From: Cyanidiococcus yangmingshanensis | Lineage: Eukaryota > Rhodophyta > Bangiophyceae > Cyanidiales > Cyanidiaceae | DNA: 64,000 nt | Direction of reading: 5' to 3' | Assembly (NCBI GenBank): GCA_013995675.1 | Contig: VWRR01000001.1 | Location: forward strand, 62,001 to 126,000 | In this document: positions 52,475 through 63,673 of the stretch, piece after piece | How positions within the stretch are numbered: the stretch's first letter is position 1 | Layout of the letters: each line of letters opens with the position of its first letter | Position numbers and translations under genes: made by a program | Notes under the pieces: generated by a model | What the model saw: only the letters and a program-made list of their open reading frames with translations | Told to the model about the DNA's origin: nothing | The model's database searches: none

Positions 52475-52870
52475 ATGCGCTGGTTGCAGCCGTGCGGTGT
52501 GCTACCTGCTCGCTATGGATACCTGAAAATCAGTATTGAGTTTGTCGCTCCTACAAAACTGGAGTCGTACCAAGTTCAGGCACTGATTCAAGCGGCGCTG
52601 CGGAGCCTTTATGGCCAGGTTGGTAGCGCAACGCTTCTGGTGGACATCCTTGTTTGGGAACCGGGTACAGTCCAACGAAGAGGTGTAGCGGGTGTCCACG
52701 AAGCAGGTTTTGGTCTTTTGCGTATGGAAATCGAAAGTGCTGCAGCAGTGTGGGCGGCGCTGACGGTCCTCTCAACGTTCGACAACAAGACGTGTCGTGT
52801 GATCGTGCACGAAGCGACTCCCTTCTTGCCCGCCCTGTGCCGCTTGCCCGCAGACGCTGACTTGAGCTGA
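52475..52870 (+). CDS. RPP14: RNase P/MRP protein subunit RPP14
   Basis: A protein of nuclear RNase P, needed for tRNA 5' processing. The 131-residue frame from the ATG at 52475 aligns along its length with human RPP14: RYGYLKISIEFV, then LIQAALRSLYGQVGSATLLV, DILVWEPGTVQRRGVAGV (an insert relative to human), WAALTVLSTFDNKTCRVIVH and EATPFLPALCR. The size is close to human RPP14 (124). The start could be a few residues later. It forms a divergent pair with the NEPRO-like gene. POP5, the paralog, is less likely because the C-terminal SPFLLAL-like string fits RPP14. Confidence 0.8.
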   Translation: MRWLQPCGVLPARYGYLKISIEFVAPTKLESYQVQALIQAALRSLYGQVGSATLLVDILVWEPGTVQRRGVAGVHEAGFGLLRMEIESAAAVWAALTVLSTFDNKTCRVIVHEATPFLPALCRLPADADLS

Positions 52871-53108
52871 AGACGGAGGCAGGAGCGGCCTTTTTATTTG
52901 ATGCGAAGAGAGCTCTCCAGTAGGATGCAGCTCGTTGCGGGGTCGCACATAACGTGTGGTGTGACCGACTGGAGTGAACCCTCATGAGGGCGCTCCCTTC
53001 CGGTTACCAACACCTTCTGTTTCCCAATTCCGAAGGGATCGAACGGATAGGAGTGCCTAAGGGAACGGAGCGTCTCTCAACTCAACACCAAGCGACTTTA
53101 ATGGAGGC

Positions 53109-53489
53109 TCACTCGAATGGCACGAGACGAACCAGGGCGCGACGAAACTCGCCCTGAAAAGGCAGCATTGATCTGCACGCTATCATGCGCAAGGAGCGTG
53201 CCAGCACTCTAGGCACCCTCCAGAATCGTTCCAAGAATGCCTGCTGTTCTTGTGGAGAGGACAAGAGCAGGCAATACATGTGTTCATGATCCATTGCAGA
53301 CTTGAGGTTCCCGACTTGACCGCGCTTGGACGCGAATTGTCTACCCAATGACGGCACTACCCTATCATCGTCGCTGAGATGCACTCCTGGCGCCAATTTT
53401 GGCTCATTCTGCCCTAGAAGTGGCTCACCATGTACACATTGGGCCATGATGTTGTCACAAACCGGAAAGTGGCCGATGGAAGCTGCCAT
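53109..53489 (-). CDS. unknown protein of about 126 residues
   Basis: A minus-strand frame from an ATG at about 53487-53489 (MAASIGHFPVCDNIMAQCVH) through a charged middle to a helical C-terminus (SSPQEQQAFLERFWRVPRVL, then MLPFQGEFRRALVRLVPFE). Composition is protein-like. The frame extends further upstream to 53582 with an alternative start. No family recognised. It is divergent from the HslU gene and convergent with RPP14. Confidence 0.4.
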   Translation of the reverse strand: MAASIGHFPVCDNIMAQCVHGEPLLGQNEPKLAPGVHLSDDDRVVPSLGRQFASKRGQVGNLKSAMDHEHMYCLLLSSPQEQQAFLERFWRVPRVLARSLRMIACRSMLPFQGEFRRALVRLVPFE

Positions 53490-53643
53490 GTAAAGAGCCC
53501 CCACTCGATGCTCGCTTGTCTCCAGGCTTCCATCGCGATCGACCCCGGGGCCCGGCATCGCGATCGACCCTGGAGCCCGCACGACACCGATTGGTGACTG
53601 CAGCCATTCATTTCAGCACCCGAGAAGCAACGGTCCTCGGACG

Positions 53644-55276
53644 ATGCAAGGTATTCACCGCGTTGGATCTTTGCCCACAATGCGGGCAGCGCAGTTGGCG
53701 TGGAGTCACCTGGCGAGCGTTCTGGCGAAAGCTCCGTCGCCCAAACCAGGTTTGGGGCTTGCTGCGCTAGACTTGCAACGCTGGACACGTTCTGCTGGCC
53801 TGTGGTATTGGTCGCCCTCAGGAAGCCGCCAGTACTGCACGGATGTGACAAAATCCCCTGCACCAACGGATGAAGCTCGCCTGTCTATCTCAAAGCCGAA
53901 TGTGCCCGTTGAAGCCGCAACGATTACAGACGTGGATGGAGCAGCGGCTGCTGACCCCTCGAGCCGTCGTCTCCGAGCTCGACCGCTACATCGTGGGCCA
54001 GACCGAGGCGAAACGAGCCATGGCAATCGCACTGCGGAACCGTTGGCGTCGACATCAACTTCCTGCAGAGCTACGAGAAGAGGTCGCACCGAAGAATATT
54101 TTGCTCTGTGGCCCCACCGGTGTTGGCAAATCCGAGATAGCTCGACGACTCGCGAAACTCGTCGACGCCCCTTTCGTCAAAACAGAGGCCTCCAAGTACA
54201 CGGAAGTAGGCTTCCATGGAAGAGATGTTGATCAGATAATCCGTGATCTAGCCTGAAAATGCGATTCTCCTGGTGAAGCAGAAAGCAACGAAAGCGTCTG
54301 AAAACCGAGATTGAGAAACTCGTCGAGGACCGCATTCTGGATGAGCTCACGGGGCCTGCTGCTCGGGAGTCAACCCGCGAGTCGTTTCGTCATCTCCTGC
54401 GGAAAGGTGCACTGGAAGATCGCGAGATTGAAGTCGAGGAACCGCGTCCATTGAACAACCGTCCAAGCTTTCTCCAGTTGGGAGACGCGAATGCGGAGCG
54501 GATGACCGAAATGATCCGCAGCCTTGACCGCATCTTCACGATTCAAGCGCAGTGCATCGGGTCATGCCGCAAGCCCAAAACGAAGGATGAAAATTCACGA
54601 TGCCCGCCGAGTCATCGAAGAAGCTGAGGCTGAGCGCCTGCTCTCCGACGATAGTCTCGTTCGAATGGCACTCCAGCTCACGGAACAGGACGGAATCGTC
54701 TTTCTCGATGAAATCGACAAGATCTGCACACCGAGCCACTATCGCCACGGGGCAGATGCTTCAGCCGAAGGCGTTCAGCGTGATCTACTCCCGCTGCTCG
54801 AGGGTACGACGGTTTCCACCAAGTACGGCAATGTGAATACGGATCATATTCTGTTCGTGGCTGCAGGTGCATTCCACCAGTGCAAGCCCAGCGACCTCAT
54901 GGCAGAGCTTCAAGGCCGTCTGCCGATTCGAGTAGAGCTTCGTGGCCTCAACGAGGCTGACTTGTATCGGATTCTGACAGAACCCGAGAATTCGCTTCTG
55001 AAGCAGCAGATCGCCCTTCTGCGAACTGAGGGCATTGACCTGGAGTTCACCGATGCGGCGATTCACGAAATGGCAGCCATTGCAGCGGAGGTGAATACAA
55101 CAGTAGAAAACATTGGGGCGCGACGTCTTCATACCGTTGTTGAACGCATCATCGAGACAATCAGTTTTGAGGCACCAGAGATGCGCGGCCAGCATGTGGT
55201 GATTGACGTCGTCAACGTGCGCGATGCACTCGGAGGCATGCTACTCAAGACAGACTTGAGCCGTTTTGTCCTCTGA
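53644..55276 (+). CDS. HSLU: HslU (ClpY) AAA+ unfoldase, mitochondrial
   Basis: The ATPase of the HslUV (ClpYQ) protease, found in mitochondria of many protists and algae. An N-terminal region from the ATG at 53644 (or 53680) is Ala/Arg/Leu/Ser-rich and presequence-like ([20 protein letters not shown]). The core has [20 protein letters not shown], Walker [11 protein letters not shown], the I-domain ([17 protein letters not shown]), Walker [24 protein letters not shown], and sensor 2 [12 protein letters not shown], ending LSRFVL as in bacteria. The pore loop, GYVG in bacterial HslU, reads GFHG. Four +1 frame steps are needed: before 53920, at GCC-TGA-A (54251-54256), near 54300, and near 54550. 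All flanking motifs are intact. Confidence 0.9.
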
Positions 55277-56076
55277 GCATTCGAGATTGGATTTGAGCAT
55301 CGCATCTGCTTTTCGGTAAGCGTGAGTATGGTTGCAAGCATTCCCACGTACTGACTAGATCTCCGACTCCTATCTTGTCTTGAGGTCGGGTTCGAGGACG
55401 TCTCTCACGAATCGCGATTATTTTCAGAAGCGTTTCCTTGCAGGCAATGTGGAGACGCTTGCCTGCTAGGAAAATATCTACGAAATGGTTTCAGTCTCCC
55501 GATTTTTCAGCATTGCAGTCGAGACGGAACTCATTGGATTTGATACTATACGCATGCAACGACAAGAACGCGCTACGAAACTGAACTGCAGAAGAACGAA
55601 CTGCATCGTTCGAACGGTACGAATAGAAAACGCACTTTGTGTAAGACCTCGGATGCGGACGAGAATTTTGCAGGGTGAAGTAGTGACCATGGCCGGACGA
55701 TAGAGCTCGCACAGGGCCAGGCGCTGCGGCATACTCATGAACAAGCTTTGCCGCTTTCGCAAAAGCCTTTCACGTACCACTTCTATCAGCCATGGTCCAC
55801 AATCATCTTGTGCGTCCACCAAGCACAGACCATGAACGGAATTCGCTGAAACCGAGCAAGCATCAAACCTTTTCGTGCCATGTAAAGTGAGTAGATCATC
55901 ATCAGCGGAAAAGTTGCCGTTTCAACAACGGGCGCTAGACCGAAAGCCGTTCGACAACGTTCGCCCGGCCTGGTGTTGCTTTCAAGTTTACGAAGACCCC
56001 GGCTCTCTGTGTACGTTATTGAGAGAACGGTTGCTCTGAGTCCCCTAACCAGAGAGAATGCTCAAGTTCTCTTTGA
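55277..56076. other. intergenic gap, no gene seen
   Basis: Follows the HslU stop. Frames up to about 110 codons on either strand lack protein-like composition. No repeat or RNA gene was recognised. Confidence 0.45.
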
Positions 56077-56793
56077 ATGTTTGGGCTCGACCGCTCCGCG
56101 AGGTTCTCTGTCGACAAAAGCGATCACTCGGTTCTGGTTCGAACCTGGAAGTCAACGCTGAGCGTTCGGCGAACGCGCTGCTCTGCTGTCAGACGCTTTA
56201 CCAGCAATCATTCGAGCACGAGTGGACAAGGCCCCGAAGCAGCGGAAACCCCTGCCGAACGAACACAGGAGGAGCTACTCTCAACGGTAGAGGAGCTGCT
56301 CTCAAAACCCTGGACTGGCGAGTTTGAAAGCAACCTGGAGCCGCTGGAGCCGTCTCTGGAGCGAGCCAGAAACTTGCTCGCACAGGCACAAGCGTCTTGG
56401 AGTGCTGGGAAAGCACCAACAGGTGCCAGTCCTTCGGTTCGAGATCGTGCTTACGTTCATGACCTCCACCTCTTGTTCTTGGTGAAGGAGATGGCACCCG
56501 CAGCATCGTTACTGGCAGAGACAGCGCTTGATTTGCTACGCATGCGTATGGACGAAAGCGGTTTGCTAGGAAATGAAACAAAACCAGCAAGCATGCAACT
56601 CGAAGAGCAAATGGAAGAGACCATTCGCGCCTACGAGAAGGCGACCTGTCGACTGGAGAACGCACGAGAGAGAGCGCTTCGAGACGCACCCGTTCGAGCA
56701 TCGCTCTGGGATCACGGCGATACGCAAATGGGAGCAGGACCTCGGCATACATATCGTGCAGCTGAGGCAATCGATGAGCATGGAAGGTTATAG
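56077..56793 (+). CDS. unknown organelle-targeted helical protein
   Basis: A 238-residue frame from the ATG at 56077. The first 45 residues are Arg/Ser/Thr-rich without acidic clusters (TWKSTLSVRRTRCSAVRRFT), suggesting mitochondrial or plastid targeting. The mature part is helical and acidic: ERTQEELLSTVEELLSKPW, LEPSLERARNLLAQAQASW, MAPAASLLAETALDLLRMRM, and a coiled-coil-like QLEEQMEETIRAYEKATCRL. No family recognised. A longer minus-strand frame overlaps it but has poorer composition. Confidence 0.55.
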   Translation: MFGLDRSARFSVDKSDHSVLVRTWKSTLSVRRTRCSAVRRFTSNHSSTSGQGPEAAETPAERTQEELLSTVEELLSKPWTGEFESNLEPLEPSLERARNLLAQAQASWSAGKAPTGASPSVRDRAYVHDLHLLFLVKEMAPAASLLAETALDLLRMRMDESGLLGNETKPASMQLEEQMEETIRAYEKATCRLENARERALRDAPVRASLWDHGDTQMGAGPRHTYRAAEAIDEHGRL

Positions 56794-57197
56794 TGAAAGA
56801 TTTGGAACGATCACAGCTCATCGCATCCTTCCGTCGAAGTTTCCAGCGACTGAAAAGTCGAACCAATCCACGTAGGTCGTAGCGCAGCATCGCAGCCTGC
56901 CTTGCGAGCGCCATCCAGGGCACTGCTCGCCTCAGCCGACTGGCGGCGCTATGATCAAAAACTGCTGAGACGACCCCCATTCGCAAGTACGTTTTATTGA
57001 ACACCAACCGATGATACATGCGTGCTCCACTTGTTGAACAATTTTGAAACCGAGCGACATAAAGTTCAGCGTTCATGTCGCATTTGACTGAGCGATCAAG
57101 CAATCCTGTCTTGTCGAATGCAGACTTGCTGCATCGGTGCGTTGATTCATCGACTTGTCCAAAAAAAGGGTAAGTGTGGCAGTACGCTCGAGCCGCT

Positions 57198-57496
57198 TTA
57201 GCGCTCGTTGCCGATGAGATCAAACTGCGCCCTGATATTCGTCAGCTCTGGCACCAAAGTACTGCTCTAATGCCGTGTTCGATGCGTACCTCGATGCGTT
57301 CGAGTACCTGGACAGGGTTTATGGATGAAAAGCGACGCCGTGTCTCTGGGCGCTCGGTTGATGACGAGATGATCGCAGAAGAGTCAACTGCCTTTGATGT
57401 TCTGGCGAGGGCATGACCTACGGCCCTGAGGCAGCACGGTCGCTCTCGGCCGCATCGCAAACTGAGCGGAGCTCTCCATCGAGTCAATCGATTCAT
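57198..57496 (-). CDS. possible small mitochondrial-type protein
   Basis: From the ATG at 57494-57496 (MNRLTRWRAPLSLRCGRERP, presequence-like) the frame runs through SSTERPETRRRFSSINPVQV and LERIEVRIEHG. It then appears to advance one frame near 57265 into EQYFGARADEYQGAV. It may advance again at GTT-TGA-T to end at the TAA at 57198. The reading is tentative; no family recognised. Confidence 0.3.
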
Positions 57497-58055
57497 CACA
57501 AGTTGTTGCACTTGTCGTAGCTATCTAGTCGGCGTCGGAGCGCTCATCCGCCACCAAAGGCGGTCACTGTCTATGGTTGGTCTCTTCGTGCCGACTGAAT
57601 CCGAGAACACAATCTCCGGGTATTGAGAATGTGGCTCACCGCAGGCGTTCATGCAACAACAACTCAAAGCTCTGACATGGATCGGTAAAATGTACGCGAA
57701 TGCGAGCTCGTGGCTGGAATACAACACCAAACAACCCTTTATGACGACAGGAAATGAGTTCGCAAAGCACCATCTGAGACAGCGTCGAGCACTTTATTGC
57801 AAAGCTTGTGCAACACCCGACCAGAGCGTTCACCAGTGGATGGAACTCGCTGATCATGATGAATTCGAATGAGGTTCCTCACGGTGGCCCGTTCGAGGAA
57901 GCTCGGAACTTTTGTCGTCAATCGACGTGCAATCCAATGACCTGAAGAGCGAGCTGCAGACAGCCAGTTTGAGGTCTCGGTCAATGATTTTTCATCTCGA
58001 CGAGTTGCGCTCGATCGGACCACGCGACCCAAAAAAGCATCCAAATACGAACTTT
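57497..58055. other. intergenic gap, no gene seen
   Basis: About 560 bp between the small mitochondrial-type candidate and the 3' end of the large unknown gene. Short frames on both strands are motif-free. Confidence 0.4.
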
Positions 58056-60350
58056 TTACAACAGGCCGTTGTTTTGCGGACTCGACCGCGAGTCGTTGCG
58101 TCTCTCGGTCGCATTTTCACATCGCCAGGACGCGAAGGCCGGGGACTGTCGATAATATTCCCACTCCTGTCGACTTCGATGTGCAAAGGGTGTTTCAGTT
58201 CCACCAGCAAGCTGGGCCACTGCTTCGAGAAACGAACTCCCATTTGAAGCCGACGCACCTCGAGGAGACGCTGTTCGTGTTGCCTCTTGTTGCAAAATTC
58301 GACGCCACTCGGCGCGAACGCGCTCCAGACACTGACGAAGCCAGCTCTCCCATGTCGCCGAAACCATGGATTCTGCACGACTCCGTTCATCCGCTGACGC
58401 TTCAGCTGGTACATTTGGCGTCGCATTGTCGTTTTCCGTGTTCCCAGGAGCAACTCGAGATGATGCGGTTGGATCCGATGACAGGAATGATTGGTTTTGA
58501 GGTTGCCAATCGAGTCGCGACGAGGCTCCTGTCAGGACGGACTCGAGCGCCAGCAGAACGACAAGCCAGATCAGCACACCATGCCCGGAGAAACCGTGCA
58601 GCCAGCTGAACAATGGCGTTCCAAAGGCTTGGTGCAGCGCACCCTCCATGATCAACGGCGTCGCATCGACGAGCAGTGGCGCTAACTGTATCGCTTGGTC
58701 CCGGACGACTCGATGCATCGCCTCGAGCAGTGATACAAATTGCTCGACGTGCTTGGGTTCAAGGCATCGATCGGATGCCACCTCCGCTGTTTTCGTCATC
58801 CAAATCTGTAGATCACTCGTTACGGCTCGAAGGGACGGAGATTCTGCGAGCAGGTTGATGCAGTCATCGAAAAGCTGCGCTTTCGCATCAGATGCCAACA
58901 AGGCCAGCAAGCGATAGCCGCGAAGCCACTGGTTCCGTTGCGTATCCTGAGAAGTATTCGGCGGTGGCTCGCTGCTGCCGATCGTTCGAACGAGGCGCTC
59001 AACCTGAAGGGCGAGACGCTCCTTCATGACTGCAATGACACGAGTCATCGCCCTCCGGTGCATGGGCGTAGACTCCATGACAACTCGCCAGGATGGATGC
59101 TCCGCTGCAAACTTCACCCACTCCAGGAGTTTTTCAGCTAAATTCCATACCATTTCATCGGGGTGCGCAGCGTCGCGCTGCTGTCCGTCGATCATCTCCA
59201 ATTCGGCAGCGGTCAGCGTGCAGAGGTCGAGCGCGTAACGCAGCTCATGTTCAAGCTTGCGAAGGTTGATGATCTCTTGTTGCAAGGACAAGAGGCGCTT
59301 CCATTCCTCGTTCTGCATCCAAGGTTGGTTGCGCAGCTCGGCGACAAGTCTCTGCCAGTGGCTCTGTTCTGCAGCCAGACTCAACGCCTGCTTCTCTATC
59401 GACTCGCAAAACGCATGAAGTTGCTCTGGTCCATGGGTCACGCTTGTCCATTGGCTCCAGCAGGGATCAAGCACCTTCCAGATGCCTTCGGAGTCTGGAT
59501 TCCCGACAAGGCCCAAATCCAAAGCCGCCATTGTTCTCATATTGCTGGGATCGGACTCGGCAGTGTCCAGGCCCGGCGCTGATGCTCGTGAACAAGCAAG
59601 CGCTCCATTACCAGAAATGGTCAGTATCTGCGTGCTCTTGATAAGCTCATCCTGAACGAGTGATTCGGGTAAGTAGTTCGAAGATGTGTCCTCTGTTCTT
59701 GTGGTTTGTTGACTCGTGTTGTCCCCCTCGAAAGGCGCTATCGCTTGCGTATCCGGCTCTAGAGCCGCTCTCGTGTCGCTCAAGGCTGTCGGCCTGGATC
59801 GTAAACGCTCATCCTCAGCAAGGCGGGGCTTTGCTGGCTTTTCAGCTTCTTCCAGATGTTGCTGCACTGACTCGATAGGTAACGTTGCACTAAAAACCTC
59901 GCGGTAGCACGTCCGCAGCAGATGCAGAAAGCTATCTCGTTCCCCCGTTTTCACAGGAACGCAGACCATAAAACTTCCGTCTTTGAAGAGGAGCGTAAAA
60001 CCGGGTTCCGTCCTCGGTCGGACCACCTGTCTCCGTGATCCCGCGGAGGTCTCTCGCACTCCAGCTTCGGGTCAGTTGAAGGCTCGTTCCCGACAGTTTA
60101 TGAAGGCTTAGAGGCGAACGAGTCTTGGCTTCACTAGGCTCCAATTTTCGACTTTTGGTCACGGCTAGATAGCGCTTCTTGTCCACCTGCTTCCGCACTT
60201 CGCGATAGGAAACGCCTTCCGGGGTATTCGAAATCAAGTCTTTTGAGTTCCAGAAGTGCAATGCAGTCTTGTCCGACTTGCCGGGAGACCATTCGTTTCT
60301 TGCCTGATATATCACTTGTCCGATGGCAACGAAACCCCTGTGTCACCCAT
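58056..60350 (-). CDS. large unknown protein with one membrane segment
   Basis: A 667-codon uninterrupted frame (58056-60059) is preceded by protein-like sequence in successive frames up to an ATG at 60348-60350, so the intact protein is probably about 760 residues with three +1 steps near its 5' end. The N-terminal part (SKDLISNTPEGVSYREVRKQ, then EPGFTLLFKDGSFMVCVPVK) looks like a folded domain. The middle is helical and rich in Trp/Glu (WSQWTSVTHGPEQLHAFCES, HELRYALDLCTLTAAELEMI). One hydrophobic stretch (GHGVLIWLVVLLALESVL) near residue 490 of the main frame could be a membrane span, followed by a disordered segment and WESWLRQCLERVRAEWRRIL. No family is recognised. Confidence 0.6.
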
Positions 60351-60819
60351 CAGGTGCCAGTTTTTCACGAGTGTAAAGTCACAGTACAGAAAGAGCTTAC
60401 CAGTTGAACGAAAAACTGAGTGTTCGGATTGGTGACGCTGCTCCGCGTTCCCGCATTCGTGTCGTTCGCCAGGGCCCCAGCCATGCCACAACCTCTACCA
60501 GCAATCGTTCCTTGGGGGTCTGGCTTCATCCACAAAAGATGCCTCCCTTGGTCGATCAAGTATCGAATATGCATTTCAAATCGTACGAATGCCTGGCTCG
60601 AAAATAAAGTATGATCAACTCATGGCCTTTTAAGCTTCGTGATCGTCCTCTGAGGCGGCCCATTGGATAGAGATACGACGCGCCTTGGAAAGTTGATGAT
60701 ACGTTGGAGCGGAATGTTTTTCGGGCCAGATATCTGGGCCGTTCAGCAATAGCTCGTCCAAAATATCCTCTCTTCGATGTTGCAGGTCGGTTTTGATGAC
60801 AGGACCGAGCTGGCCTCGT
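60351..60819. other. intergenic gap, no gene seen
   Basis: Lies between the start of the large unknown gene and the 3' end of the IPC-synthase-like gene. Nothing recognised. Confidence 0.45.
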
Positions 60820-62135
60820 TTAGCGGTCGGTATCTGAGCGATCGTGAGGCCCCCGGTGTTTCCTCAACGACCAGCGCCAGTAGCACCTATGGAAGAGCTC
60901 AGCTATGCATGCACATAAGACACCTCCAATGCAAGTCGACAACGTAATGATGCCCAAGATAAAGAGCAGACCATGAGACGCCGAAGGTATAGAGCCATGC
61001 CAAGACCGTGCAGCGCACCACGAGACGCTGTCGCATCTTGCTGACGCCTCGCAAGCTCGCCATCGCCCAAGTCTCGTTAGATTTGCCAAAAGCTGTAGAC
61101 GCTCTTCCCATTATGAGCCAGAGTTTTTCGCAAGTTCTCAAGTTCGATGTGCGTCGGCTTCCCGAGTCCGCAATTTTGAGTGCCATCCACGCCGGAGTGG
61201 CTACGTGGAGAGAGGGAAACGCGGCAAAGACCCAGCGATTCCGTTTGAACAAGTTCTCATATATGGGAAAGCCAAGCCAGCGGTCCATTAAAATGAGCCG
61301 TGCCGCCGAGCCAGTTCGTTGGGTCCGGTACCAGAGGCGCGTCCTTGTCATCGCCGGAGACGCGCACTGTTCAGCACTAGGCCAGATCGTTCCAGTCTGC
61401 ATGAAAACAAACCACGGAGGAGCCAGTAGGCCACCACAGATGTACAGCAATGGCAACGAGGCTCAGCCAGCCATACGATGAGAGCAAGTCGAGGGACACC
61501 TCGATGCATTCCGAGGCTAGACTCGGCGCTTGTTTGACAACGTCCTTCGGCCCGAATGGACACGAAACCGAGCGCGATCATCCCAGTGCAGAAGGGTAAG
61601 AGTGCATGTAAGCTATAGAGCAAACAAGGCGAGGAAATCCTCGACTTGAGGCATGCCCCTCGATCGTTCTCGAAAATGTTTCCAGCGCCTCGCAAAAAAA
61701 TCGCCAAACTCCATCCGCGACCGAGCAGCGTTCCGGTGATGCACAAGTATGTTCAGGGTCTTTGGACCAAACACGACCGTTCTCTCGACCTACTTCACTC
61801 GTTTCGTTGTGCCACAAGTTCGCGGGATCGATGCTACTTCTAATGCACGACAGATCTACGGTGATTTGGCTCGCAAGTAAGGGTGAAATGGGCGATAGCA
61901 TTCGCTGCAGAGCCCGATCCAAGTTGGGGAGAAGACACAGCTCCTGTACGGGTCGCCTGTACTCGAGCGGAACAGTTCCCGGATAGCCACTGTACAGAGC
62001 CCACCACACAGTCAAGGGCAACGCGGCCCAAAACAGGCGGTACGAGATAGCGTATCTGGCGGGACGCTTTGGTCGTGCCTCTGGCAAACAGTAGTGCCAG
62101 CTCCGTATCCACGCCAAAACGCCAGCACATCGCAT
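60820..62135 (-). CDS. inositol-phosphorylceramide synthase-like (AUR1/PAP2 family) membrane enzyme
   Basis: A multi-span Golgi-type lipid phosphotransferase. From about 62135 (MRCAGVLAWIRSWHYCLPEA) the first membrane stretch is LFWAALPLTVWWALYSGYPG. Later segments are SLHALLPFCTGMIALGFV, LLSSYGWLSLVAIAVHL and GGLLAPPWFVFMQTG (the APPW string of AUR1 proteins). The PAP2 catalytic motifs are WVFAAFPSLHVATPAW and YLGHHYVVDLH-GG. The gene is read through five successive +1 steps: upstream of about 61730, near 61625, near 61550, near 61435 and near 60925. The last lies at CAT-T-GGA inside the conserved D-x-x-GG. The true start may lie further upstream. IPC synthase versus another PAP2 transferase is not settled. 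Confidence 0.65.
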
Positions 62136-63377
62136 CTGGGATGCTGGTCCAGGGCTGCTTGTATCGTAGAGTCATGCCACAAAGGAAACAGCAATAGTGA
62201 CTCGAGCCAAGGACCAGTCGCAAAAAGTCGCCCTGTCCGTCAAATAGGGCACGGTTCTTGATCTGTCCTCTGTGATCTAGACCAGCTCCGAGCAGAGAAC
62301 AACGTCGTCTCTGCGCTTCATCGTATCCAGTACCGGTATCACCACCTGTGCTTCACGGACGAAAACGGCACAACCAAGCACGATAAACGTGTTGCCAGGA
62401 CACAGTCTGAAGACGATTTGCTCACTGAATGAATGTACCCCCGGGAATGGTTCCATGGCGCTCATCGAAAGGATGGGTTGACGAGGATCTGTCGTTTCGG
62501 GTGGCATGTTCATGTTATGGATTGGATCCACCCTTAAACCAATTGAGCTCATGGATCACCTGACTCAAAGGTGCTGTGGCAGCTGGGGAATCACTGCCGA
62601 TCTGCAGCAACATCTGGAATGGTCCCCGTACGACGATAATTCCAGGTCCGGGATCGTCAGTCGCTATACTCTGCTGCGTTCACTCGGTTCGAAACTACTG
62701 TCTATATTGATGCGCTCGGTCGGAACAGTCCTTTTCTGACACGGACATGACGGCGAGTAACGGAACAAGAATGACGCTCATTCGATACCTGGTTGTGATA
62801 ACGAGGCCCGTATCTGTAGAGAGCTCGCTGAGAGCGGATCGAGTCAGCCACTCGGACCTTTATGGTATATAACCAAAACGTTTTTTTGATTCGCGCCAGC
62901 ACTCCCATAAAGCGATCTATTCCAACAAATTTTCAAGAGGAATCGACCTTCAAAAACATAAAGCTCATTCTGAAGGATTTCGTGAGCACCATCACGAGCG
63001 CTCTCTGGCACGATGCGGTGCTTGGATAGAGCACCATTTGGTGGAACGAGAGGGAATGGCTCGGTATCAGCGGAAACATACAATTGCCAAGAATACTATC
63101 GAAGGTAAAGTGCATGTCAGGGAGCCTTGCCCAATAACGGCAGGACCAGGACACCATCCAACATTGGCGGGGCATCGAGGCTGACGAGAGGAACCAAGAA
63201 CACGATCTTTTCGTACGGAATCGTATCACTACCGAGACGCGAGCGGACGACCATACCCAACGGAGACGCGACGAATGGCGTACGGACTGTTAGAACCATT
63301 GAACACCACTGCAGTCAAAACGAGTATCCAAGCTTGGAAACTGCTTTACTGCTCCTCCCCCGGAACTTAAACCACCG
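62136..63377. other. 1.2-kb intergenic region, no gene seen
   Basis: Frames up to about 100 codons on both strands lack motifs and protein-like composition. No repeat or RNA gene recognised. Confidence 0.4.
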
Positions 63378-63673
63378 TCAATCGTCATCGATATAGATAG
63401 GGGAAACGGTGGGTGGTTCCGACGCTGTCGCCAGGCGCACAGGTTGTCGCGCGGTGGCTTCGACGAAGTCTGGCTTTGCGAGGAAGCAAACACGAACCGC
63501 TCTGGTATATTCAAGGTAGCTTTCTTTTCGAAGCACACTGAGTCCATATCGTAGATCCTGATTAACAAACGTGGCCTTTTCTCTGATTATCGGAGGACTA
63601 GAACGGTGCTTACAAGAGGGCGTCTTCGAATCAAAAAAAGTCTTTTGCACGAAAGCTGCACCCCTTTTCGACC
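63378..63673 (-). CDS. possible small protein next to NOG2
   Basis: A minus-strand frame has protein-like sequence: QDLRYGLSVLRKESYLEYTR, then AVRVCFLAKPDFVEATARQP, ending IYIDDD. No in-frame ATG is seen. The open frame continues over the NOG2 start on the other strand, so the true start may be in another frame. No family recognised. Confidence 0.3.

Noticed and set aside
56198-57223. Minus-strand 341-codon open frame
   Set aside because: Its second half lies opposite the better-supported gene at 56077-56793 and is Arg/Pro/Leu-rich. The first part looks somewhat protein-like, but strand choice could not be settled.
560-62135. Genome-wide UGA reassignment as the cause of broken frames
   Set aside because: Most breaks change frame rather than continue in phase, and intact genes (PSMA1, the GGQ factor) end in TGA. 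Only the 32-33 kb fragment shows in-phase TGA.
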